A stretch of DNA of 64,000 bases from Insolitispirillum peregrinum (GTDB lineage Bacteria > Pseudomonadota > Alphaproteobacteria > Rhodospirillales > Rhodospirillaceae), in the NCBI RefSeq assembly GCF_042665255.1, contig NZ_JBHTCD010000011.1; one strand, 5' to 3'. Positions 42,342 through 48,777 of this stretch are shown here, piece after piece (position 1 is the stretch's first letter; each line of letters begins with the position of its first letter). A model generated the notes under the pieces. The model was not told the DNA's origin, did not search any database, and saw only the letters and a program-made list of their open reading frames with translations. The translations under genes were made by a program, and so were the position numbers.

Positions 42342-43916
42342 ATGCGTATTGATGTGCTGTTTCAGGACCGGATCGGCATCGCCCAGGAAATTCTGGGGGT
42401 GGTGGCGGGCTATGGTCTGAATGTGGTGGCGGTGGAGGTCGATCCGCCGCATGTGTTCGTCGATGCGCCGGGGCTGGGGACGTCGGCCTTTGGGGCGTTG
42501 CGTGATGCCTTGCTGCTGGTGGCCAGTGTGGTGGATGTCAAGCCGGTGGACCTGTTGCCGGGGGCACGGCGGCGGCTGCATCTGGATGCCTTGCTGGCGG
42601 CGATGCCGGACCCGGTGCTGCTGGTTGATGCCGCCGGGCTGGTGGTGGTCGGCAATGCGGCGGCGGCAACCGCCACCGGCCTGCGCCCTGAACAGTTGTC
42701 CGGTTTGCCGTTGCAAAGCATGGTTGATGGCGCAGAAGGGGCCGGGGCCTTGCAGGCCGAGCTGATCGCCAGCGCCTTTCGCCTGTCGCCACGGGAAGTC
42801 ACCGTTGGCGGTGAACCCTATCTGCTCGACTGTCGCCCGACCGAAGAAAGCGGGACTGGCGGTATCCTGACCCTGCGCCCGCCGAACCGGCTGGGGGAGG
42901 AACTGCAAATCCTGCAGCCGTTCCGCTCGGCGGACTTTGAGTCGTTTCTGGGGACCTCACCAGCGGTGCAGGCCCTGCGGCAGCAAGGCGCACGCTTTGC
43001 CCTGCTGGATGCTCCGGTGCTGATTCTGGGGGAAACCGGCACCGGCAAGGAACTGGTGGCCCATGCCTGCCACGCTGGCAGCCATCGCAAGGGGGCGCCC
43101 TTTCTGGCCCTGAACTGTGCCGCTGTGCCGGAAAGTCTGGCCGAAAGCGAGTTGTTCGGTTACGCGCCGGGGGCCTTTTCCGGGGCGCAGAAGGGCGGCA
43201 AGCCGGGATTGCTGGAGCTTGCCAATGGCGGCACGGTGTTGCTGGACGAGGTGGGGGAGATGAGTCCCTATCTGCAAGCCAAGCTGTTGCGCTTTCTGAA
43301 TGACCACAGCTTTCGCCGGGTGGGCGGCGAGAAGGAAATCACCGTGGATGTACGGATCGTGGCGGCGACCCACCGCGACCTGTCGGCGATGGTTGCCGAA
43401 CGAACGTTCCGTGAAGACCTGTATTATCGCCTGAACGTGCTGCGGCTGGAAATGCCGCCGCTGCGGGCGCGCGGGGATGACATCATCTTGCTGGCCCGTC
43501 ACTTTGTCCATGATGCGGCGGTACAGGTCGGTCGCCCGGCACCGTCGCTGTCTCCGGCGGCGCGGCAGGCCCTGCTGGCGCATCCCTGGCCGGGCAATGT
43601 GCGCCAATTGCAGAATGTGCTGTTCCGGGCCGTGACCATGTGCGACCGCTCGGTGCTGGGGCGCGAAGACCTTGATCTCAGCCTGCCGGGGCAGGTGGCG
43701 GAGCCGTGGGAAATGGCCGGAACGGTGAGTCTTGCCCCAGATGCGGCGGGTGGCGATTGGCCCGAAGACTGGGAACAGGCGCGGGATGCCTTTGAACGAG
43801 GGCTGCTCGAACAGCTTTATCCGCGCTTTCCCTCCAGCCGCAAGCTGGCGCAGCGGTTGCGGACCTCACATACGATGATTGCCAACAAGCTGCGGAAGTA
43901 CGGGTTGGGCGGGTGA
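42342..43916 (+). CDS. TyrR/PhhR-like sigma-54 enhancer-binding regulator
   Basis: A 524-aa regulator. Order: ACT domain (1-75, MRIDVLFQDRIGIAQEILGV, the TyrR N-terminus), PAS (about 85-185, DPVLLVDAAGLVVVGNAAA), AAA+ (about 205-430) and a TyrR-type helix-turn-helix (480-524, SSRKLAQRLRTSHTMIANKLRKYG). Walker A is GETGTGKE with K236, Walker B is GGTVLLDEVGEM, and the sigma-54 contact loop is GAFSGA at 277-282 (consensus GAFTGA). Because that loop is nearly intact it probably activates sigma-54 promoters, like Pseudomonas PhhR and unlike E. coli TyrR. The next operon (dadX-dadA-ridA) has a sigma-54 promoter and TyrR-like boxes. Ligands are likely aromatic or other amino acids. Confidence 0.92.
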   Translation: MRIDVLFQDRIGIAQEILGVVAGYGLNVVAVEVDPPHVFVDAPGLGTSAFGALRDALLLVASVVDVKPVDLLPGARRRLHLDALLAAMPDPVLLVDAAGLVVVGNAAAATATGLRPEQLSGLPLQSMVDGAEGAGALQAELIASAFRLSPREVTVGGEPYLLDCRPTEESGTGGILTLRPPNRLGEELQILQPFRSADFESFLGTSPAVQALRQQGARFALLDAPVLILGETGTGKELVAHACHAGSHRKGAPFLALNCAAVPESLAESELFGYAPGAFSGAQKGGKPGLLELANGGTVLLDEVGEMSPYLQAKLLRFLNDHSFRRVGGEKEITVDVRIVAATHRDLSAMVAERTFREDLYYRLNVLRLEMPPLRARGDDIILLARHFVHDAAVQVGRPAPSLSPAARQALLAHPWPGNVRQLQNVLFRAVTMCDRSVLGREDLDLSLPGQVAEPWEMAGTVSLAPDAAGGDWPEDWEQARDAFERGLLEQLYPRFPSSRKLAQRLRTSHTMIANKLRKYGLGG

Positions 43917-43934
43917 TGTAAATTTTTATGTACA
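43917..43934. promoter_or_regulatory. TyrR-like box 1 upstream of dadX
   Basis: TGTAAA-N6-TGTACA, one mismatch from the TyrR box TGTAAA-N6-TTTACA. It lies 161 bp upstream of the -24 element, a typical enhancer distance for a sigma-54 activator, directly after the stop codon of the TyrR-like gene. Confidence 0.6.
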
Positions 43935-44012
43935 CTGTATTGTTTTTATTACGGTCCGTATTTTGCAAATTTCATGATAAATCGTTTTATATCAGTATAT
44001 TGATTTTTATGG

Positions 44013-44030
44013 TGTACATAAATATGTACG
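44013..44030. promoter_or_regulatory. TyrR-like box 2 upstream of dadX
   Basis: TGTACA-N6-TGTACG, with the same half-site spacing as box 1, inside an A/T-rich stretch and 65 bp before the -24 element. The A/T-rich DNA between box and promoter could bend (IHF-like), but I did not identify a clear IHF site. Confidence 0.55.
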
Positions 44031-44094
44031 GCGTGTGCGTTGCATATAGTCTGTGCAGGTGCGAAGAGCCGCCTGTTTCCTGTGCTGGAGTCAG

Positions 44095-44110
44095 TTGGCA
44101 CGCATGTTGC
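44095..44110 (+). promoter_or_regulatory. sigma-54 promoter of dadX-dadA-ridA
   Basis: TTGGCACG-CATG-TTGC at 44095-44110 matches the -24/-12 consensus TGGCACG-N4-TTGC at every key base, including the invariant GG and GC with correct spacing. Transcription should start about 12 bp downstream, about 47 bp before the dadX ATG. Confidence 0.85.
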
Positions 44111-44168
44111 GTTGGGAGGGCCATGGTGCCGGTGGCCGGTGCTACTCCTTTTGTGACAGGTGCTCCCC

Positions 44169-45359
44169 ATGTCCTCCGCCTTTTCTCTCACCACCCCGGG
44201 TCAACAAGCTGATATCGCGGTCGGTGCTGCCGATCATGCCGGTGCCCTGCTGATCATTGATCTGGGCGCGGTGGTGGACAACTGGCTGACCCTGAAGGGG
44301 ATGGCCGCCGATGGGGCCGATTGCGCTGCGGTGCTGAAGGCCAACGCCTATGGTCTGGGCGCGGTGCCGGTGGCGCAGGCTTTGGCGGCGGCGGGGTGCC
44401 GGAACTTCTTTGTTGCCCATGTGGACGAAGGCATTGCCCTGCGCCGTCACCTGCCTGCCGGAGCCAACCTGTTTGTGCTGCACGGCGCGCCTCCGGGGGC
44501 CGAGGAAGCCTGTGCCGCCAATGGCCTGATCCCGATCCTGAACAGCCTGCCGCAGTTGCGGGCGTGGGTGGCCCTGTGTGGTCGCTGGTCGCGTCGCCTG
44601 CCGGCCGGGCTGCAGGTGGACAGCGGCATGGCCCGCGCCGGGATGGATGCCGCCGAGCTGGCCGAGCTGGCCGCCGTGCCCGAGCTGCTGGAAGCCTTTG
44701 ACCTGCGTCTGATCATGAGTCATCTGGCCTGCGCCGATGAACCAGAATCGCCGATGAACCGCGAGCAGTTGCAGGCCTTTAGCGTCCTCCGCGCCCGCTT
44801 CCCGCAGGTTCCGGCCAGCTTTGCCAACTCGTCGGGGGTGTTCCTCGGCAAGGAATGGCATTTTGACCTGCTGCGTCCGGGGGTGGCCCTGTACGGTGGC
44901 AACCCGACCCCGGGCAAGCCCAACCCGATGAAGCCGGTGGTGCGCCTGCGGGCCAAGATCATGCAAATGCGCTCGGTGCCTGCCGGGGCGTCGGTCGGTT
45001 ATGGTCGGGGTCATATCACCAGCACTCCCAGCCGGATTGCCACGGCGGGGGTTGGCTATGCCGACGGATTCTTCCGCTGCCTCGGTGGCAAGGCGCGGGC
45101 CTATTGGGCCGATACGCCTCTGCCGATCGTCGGTCGGGTGTCGATGGACATGATCACCGTTGATGTGACGGCGGTCCCCGAAGACCTGCTGTATCCCGGT
45201 GCGCTGATCGACCTGATCGGTACCCACCGCACGGTGGACGATCTGGCCACCGAAGCCGGTACCATCAGCTATGAAATTCTGACCAGCCTCGGCAATCGCT
45301 ATCACCGTACCTATATCAACGGTACGGGTCGTGTTGCCTCAGTCTCTTCTTCTCTTTGA
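44169..45359 (+). CDS. dadX: alanine racemase (catabolic DadX type)
   Basis: PLP-dependent racemase interconverting L- and D-alanine, 396 aa from the ATG at 44169. The PLP lysine is K57 in VLKANAYGLG and the second catalytic base is Y297 in GVGYADGF. Further family motifs: QVDSGMARAGMD, ANSSGVFLG, DLLRPGVALYGGNP, and GRVSMDMITVDVT. Direct linkage to dadA marks it as the catabolic form, feeding D-alanine to DadA. The product alone would also supply D-Ala for peptidoglycan. It is preceded by a sigma-54 promoter and two TyrR-like boxes. Confidence 0.95.
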   Translation: MSSAFSLTTPGQQADIAVGAADHAGALLIIDLGAVVDNWLTLKGMAADGADCAAVLKANAYGLGAVPVAQALAAAGCRNFFVAHVDEGIALRRHLPAGANLFVLHGAPPGAEEACAANGLIPILNSLPQLRAWVALCGRWSRRLPAGLQVDSGMARAGMDAAELAELAAVPELLEAFDLRLIMSHLACADEPESPMNREQLQAFSVLRARFPQVPASFANSSGVFLGKEWHFDLLRPGVALYGGNPTPGKPNPMKPVVRLRAKIMQMRSVPAGASVGYGRGHITSTPSRIATAGVGYADGFFRCLGGKARAYWADTPLPIVGRVSMDMITVDVTAVPEDLLYPGALIDLIGTHRTVDDLATEAGTISYEILTSLGNRYHRTYINGTGRVASVSSSL

Positions 45360-45379
45360 GCCAAAAAGGGCACCCAGCC

Positions 45380-46669
45380 ATGAAAGTCGTCATCCTTGGC
45401 AGCGGCGTTATCGGAGTCACCACCGCGTGGTTCCTGGCCCAGGACGGCCATCAGGTCGAAGTCATCGACCGTCAGGACGCTCCGGCGATGGAAACCAGCT
45501 TCGCAAACGCTGGCGAAATCTCTCCCGGTTATGCCACGCCGTGGGCCGCGCCCGGCATCCCGATGAAAGCGTTCAAGTGGATGTTCGAGCGCCACGCGCC
45601 GCTGGTGCTGCATGCCCGCTTCGATCCGTCGATGTGGAGCTGGATGTGGCAGATGCTGCGCAACTGCAACGCCGAGCGCTATGAGATCAACAAGGGCCGC
45701 ATGGTCCGGGTGGCCGAATATTCGCGCGACGTGCTGAAGCAACTGCGCGCCGACATCGGTCTGGAATACGATCACCGCACCCTCGGCACCCTCGAAGTGT
45801 TCCGCACCCAGAAAGCGGTTGATGGCGTTGCCAAGGACATGGCCGTGCTCGACAGCTACGGCGTGCCCTATGAAGTGCTCGACCGCGACGGCTGTGTGCG
45901 CTATGAACCGGCGCTGGCCCGCGTGAAGGACAAGATCGTTGGCGGCCTGCGCCTGCCGGGCGATGAAACCGGTGACTGCTTCAAGTTCACCCAGACGCTG
46001 GCCAGGCATGCTGCCGCCGCTGGCGTGGTGTTCCGTCAGGGCGTCAAGATTGCTGCCATCGAAAGCAACGGTGACCGCATCACCGGTGTGCGCACCACTG
46101 ACGGTCTGGTGACGGGCGATGCCTATGTGGTGGCGCTGGGCAGCTATTCGCCGTTCCTGCTCAAGCCGCTGGGCATCCATGTGCCGGTGTTCCCGGTCAA
46201 GGGCTATTCGATCACCGTGCCGGTGACCAACCCCGACGCCGCTCCGGTTTCCACCGTGATGGACGAAGCTCACAAGGTGGCGCTGACCCGTCTGGGCGAC
46301 CGCATCCGCGTTGCCGGGATGGCGGAACTGGCTGGCTTTGATCTGGAACTGCGTCAGCGCCGCCGGGAAACCGTCGAACATGTGCTGCGCGACCTGTTCC
46401 CCGATGGCGGCCCGATTGAACAGTCTGAATTCTGGTGTGGCCTGCGTCCGATGACCCCGGACAGCGTGCCGGTCATGGGGCCGACCAGGTTCGGTAACCT
46501 GTTCCTGAATACCGGCCATGGTACCTTGGGCTGGACCATGGCATGCGGCTCGGGCCGCGTGTTGTCTGACGTGATCGGTGGAAAAACCCCCGCCATCGAC
46601 ATGGAAGGCCTGACGGTCGCCCGTTTTGGCGGTACGATTGCCCCGGCATCCCGCCGGTCGGCGGCGTAA
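45380..46669 (+). CDS. dadA: D-amino acid dehydrogenase
   Basis: FAD enzyme that oxidises D-alanine and other D-amino acids to 2-oxo acids and ammonia, passing electrons to the respiratory chain. It is 429 aa from the ATG at 45380 (AAAGGG upstream), 20 bp after dadX. The FAD fold starts MKVVILGSGVIGVTTAWFLAQDGHQVEVIDRQ. FANAGEISPGYATPWAAPGIPMKAFKWMF is the DadA signature, and WCGLRPMTPDSVPVMG and FLNTGHGTLGWTMACGSGR are near the C-terminus. It forms an operon with dadX and ridA. Confidence 0.96.
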   Translation: MKVVILGSGVIGVTTAWFLAQDGHQVEVIDRQDAPAMETSFANAGEISPGYATPWAAPGIPMKAFKWMFERHAPLVLHARFDPSMWSWMWQMLRNCNAERYEINKGRMVRVAEYSRDVLKQLRADIGLEYDHRTLGTLEVFRTQKAVDGVAKDMAVLDSYGVPYEVLDRDGCVRYEPALARVKDKIVGGLRLPGDETGDCFKFTQTLARHAAAAGVVFRQGVKIAAIESNGDRITGVRTTDGLVTGDAYVVALGSYSPFLLKPLGIHVPVFPVKGYSITVPVTNPDAAPVSTVMDEAHKVALTRLGDRIRVAGMAELAGFDLELRQRRRETVEHVLRDLFPDGGPIEQSEFWCGLRPMTPDSVPVMGPTRFGNLFLNTGHGTLGWTMACGSGRVLSDVIGGKTPAIDMEGLTVARFGGTIAPASRRSAA

Positions 46670-46712
46670 TCGCTGCTTTTCCTGACAAACCCTAAAGACA
46701 AGGCCTGATTTC

Positions 46713-47096
46713 ATGTCTGACCTCAAGATCATCAGCACTGACAAAGCCCCCGCCGCCATCGGTCCCTATTCGCAGGCGATGGCCCTGGGCAATCTGGTGT
46801 TTACCTCTGGCCAGATCCCTCTGAAGGCAGACGGCACCCTCGTTGACGGCGGTGTCGAAGAGCAGACCAATCAGGTGCTTGCCAACCTGAAGGCGGTGCT
46901 GGAAGAGGCTGGTGCCAGCCTGTCGTCGGTGATCAAGACCACCGTCTTTGTGCAAGACCTTGCCCATTTTGGGACCATCAACGCCCTGTATGAAGCGGCG
47001 TTCGGGACCCATAAGCCGGCGCGTTCCACCGTGCAGGTCGCCCGCCTGCCGCGTGACGTGCTGGTGGAAATCGAGGCGATTGCCGTTATCGGCTGA
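46713..47096 (+). CDS. ridA: RidA family 2-iminobutanoate/2-iminopropanoate deaminase
   Basis: Hydrolyses reactive imine/enamine intermediates, 127 aa. Features: the start ISTDKAPAAIGPYSQAMALGNLVFTSGQIPL, and the C-terminal ARLPRDVLVEIEAIAV with the substrate-binding Arg and Glu of the RidA family. Its place after dadX-dadA makes biochemical sense: D-alanine oxidation yields 2-iminopropanoate, the RidA substrate. The gene is 43 bp after dadA and is followed by a modest hairpin. Confidence 0.95.
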   Translation: MSDLKIISTDKAPAAIGPYSQAMALGNLVFTSGQIPLKADGTLVDGGVEEQTNQVLANLKAVLEEAGASLSSVIKTTVFVQDLAHFGTINALYEAAFGTHKPARSTVQVARLPRDVLVEIEAIAVIG

Positions 47097-47114
47097 TCGC
47101 AACGGTTCCACCGC

Positions 47115-47145
47115 CCCGTCAGATCCTGGTCCCTCTGACGGGTTT
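47115..47145 (+). terminator. terminator-like hairpin after ridA
   Basis: CCCGTCAGA (47115-47123) / TCTGACGGG (47134-47142), a perfect 9-bp stem followed only by TTT, 18 bp past the ridA stop. Confidence 0.55.
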
Positions 47146-47220
47146 CACCGAAGCCTACCCTGCCACGCAACTATAGCCCTCGCCCCGGCCCGCCGGAGCG
47201 GGGGCTATAGCCGTCTGGAG

Positions 47221-47369
47221 CATTGTGCGAAAAGTGGGAACCGGTTTTCGCAAAGACAATGCGGCATGGAAAAACCTGCATTGTGCGAAAAGTGGGAACC
47301 GGTTTTCGCAAAGACAATGCGGCATGGAAAAACCTGCATTGTGCGAAAAGTGGGAACCGGTTTTCGCAA
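47221..47369 (+). repeat. REP-like tandem array, 58-bp period, 2.6 units
   Basis: Units start at 47221, 47279 and 47337. The first two are identical over 58 bp, and the third ends after about 33 bp. The core is GTGCGAAAAGTGGGAACCGG followed by TTTTCGCA, an imperfect palindrome. The reverse complement corresponds to the array at 8246-8365. The identity of the units points to recent duplication. No spacer/repeat pattern of a CRISPR is present. Confidence 0.9.
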
Positions 47370-47385
47370 CAACACAGAAAACAGT

Positions 47386-47509
47386 ATCATGGAGCGCTGC
47401 CCAAAACCTCGCTGGGGCCAGTCGCCCCCAGACCCCATTGATTTGATATTCAAAGAAAAAATGGGGGTTCGGGGGCATCGCCTCCGAACGGATATGGGCG
47501 GTAGCCCAT
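47386..47509 (+). repeat. four-hairpin structured intergenic element, copy 2
   Basis: Second copy of the element at 8094-8217. P1 is CTGGGG/CCCCAG (47412-47431); P2 is CCCCAT/ATGGGG around TGATTTGATATT (47432-47468); P3 is a 9-bp stem TTCGGGGGC/GCCTCCGAA with loop ATC (47468-47488); P4 is ATGGGC/GCCCAT with tetraloop GGTA (47494-47509). P4 differs from copy 1 at three base pairs, all compensated. The spacer between the convergent ridA and fpr genes (47097-47642) holds only this element, the REP array and two terminators. Confidence 0.75.
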
Positions 47510-47578
47510 CCTCCTGCGCTGACTGTCGTGTACTGTGGCGTCAGATGTAACACACGCTGGTCTGGGTGGGATTTGGCC

Positions 47579-47617
47579 AAAAAACAACACCGGACAGGGT
47601 TGACCCGTCCGGCGTTG
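47579..47617 (-). terminator. Rho-independent terminator after fpr
   Basis: On the minus strand CAACGCCGGAC / GTCCGGTGTTG (47585-47595 with 47607-47617) is followed by TTTTTT (complement of 47579-47584). It lies 26 bp past the fpr stop. Confidence 0.9.
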
Positions 47618-47642
47618 TGGTCTTTCCCGGTAAAGGGAAGCC

Positions 47643-48419
47643 TTACTTGGCCTCGGCAAAGGCCTTTTCGATCACGAAGTGGCCCGGCTTGTTGCCTGCA
47701 CCTTCGTCAAAGCCGATGCTTTCCAGATAGTTCGACAGCTCGACCAGCATCGACGGGTTGCCGCAGATCATCACGCGGTCCACTGCCGGATCAAACGGCT
47801 TTTCGCCCAGATCTTCAAACAGCTTGCCGGTGTAGATCAGGCTGGTGATGCGGCCCTGACGTTCATGCTGCTCGCGGGTGACCGAGCAGTAATAGGTTAG
47901 TTTCTTCGAGATCACATCACCAAAGAACTCGTTCTGCGGCAGATCGCGTTCGATCAGCTCGCGGTACACCAGTTCGTTGGTGGTGCGGCAGGTGTGGGTC
48001 AGGATCACCCGGTCGAACAGTTCATAGACTTCCGGGTCCTTGATGATGCTGAGGAACGGAGCCAGACCGGTGCCGGTGGAAATCAGGTACAGGTTCTTGC
48101 CGGGCAGCAGGTTGGCGGTCACCAGCGTCCCGGTCACCTTGCGGTTGACCAGCACGGTGTCCCCGACCTGAACGTGCTGCAGGCGCGAGGTCAGTGGACC
48201 GTTCGGCACCTTGATCGACAGGAATTCGAGGTGTTCTTCATAGTTGGCGCTGACCACCGAATAGGCGCGCATCAGCGGCTTGCCATCAACCCGCAGGCCG
48301 ATCATGGCAAATTGACCATTCTCAAAGCGGAAACCCGGATCACGGGTTAGCTTGATGGTGAACAGGGAGTCGGTCCAGTGGTGAACTTCAGTGACCGTGG
48401 CTTCGATGATATTGGACAT
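47643..48419 (-). CDS. fpr: ferredoxin/flavodoxin--NADP reductase
   Basis: FAD enzyme shuttling electrons between NADPH and ferredoxin or flavodoxin, 258 aa. The FAD site is MRAYSVVSANYEE, the NADP site STGTGLAPFLSII, and MICGNPSMLVEL lies near the C-terminus. It ends FVIEKAFAEAK, the extended tail of the bacterial subclass I Fpr (Azotobacter/Rhodobacter type) covering the flavin. It stands alone with its own terminator and diverges from the histidine kinase across a 358-bp region that includes a perfect inverted repeat. In other bacteria fpr often responds to oxidative stress. Confidence 0.95.
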   Translation of the reverse strand: MSNIIEATVTEVHHWTDSLFTIKLTRDPGFRFENGQFAMIGLRVDGKPLMRAYSVVSANYEEHLEFLSIKVPNGPLTSRLQHVQVGDTVLVNRKVTGTLVTANLLPGKNLYLISTGTGLAPFLSIIKDPEVYELFDRVILTHTCRTTNELVYRELIERDLPQNEFFGDVISKKLTYYCSVTREQHERQGRITSLIYTGKLFEDLGEKPFDPAVDRVMICGNPSMLVELSNYLESIGFDEGAGNKPGHFVIEKAFAEAK

Positions 48420-48777
48420 GGGCCTTCCGGGGGAACTGTAGTGACAACGAAATGCGCCTGACCAGATTGCTGCCCTGACCGCATGGGGAAACGCCTGGCG
48501 AAAGACCCCACAACCGCACCTGCGAACGCTAAGATAGCTTCATAAGGCCGGACGGAAAAAAAGCAAGCACCCTGTGCGCCGTGGCGGCGAATATCTGCCA
48601 TGTTGCTGTAAAATGCAACATAATTACGTAAAAATATGGTGATTATTTTTGCAGGGGAAAATCACCCCTTCCATGGCGTCCGCTACCGCGATGCAGGCCA
48701 TCGGGGGAATGATTCTGCTGTCTTTTTTCTGCCAGCCCGTCATGCTGGGCGACAGAGTCAACAAGGGCTGCTGATGG
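48420..48777. other. divergent promoter region between fpr and the histidine kinase
   Basis: About 358 bp with no gene that I can support. It must contain the minus-strand fpr promoter and the plus-strand kinase promoter. Its centre (48600-48660) is strongly A/T-rich and holds the inverted repeat described at 48600-48621, followed by the palindrome TTACGTAA (48624-48631). Confidence 0.6.
48600..48621. promoter_or_regulatory. perfect inverted repeat, candidate operator
   Basis: ATGTTGC - 8 bp - GCAACAT, 7-bp arms, in an A/T-rich spot between divergent genes. This is the size and symmetry of a dimeric regulator site. I cannot name the protein. Confidence 0.55.

Noticed and set aside
40774..42342. 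Open frame of about 520 codons on the plus strand opposite the GH1 gene
   Set aside because: The GH1 protein on the minus strand has both catalytic Glu motifs and full-length homology; the antisense frame shows none.
47221..47369. Possible CRISPR array
   Set aside because: The repeats are head-to-tail with no variable spacers, only 2.6 units, and the core is a REP-type palindrome; there are no cas genes in the window.
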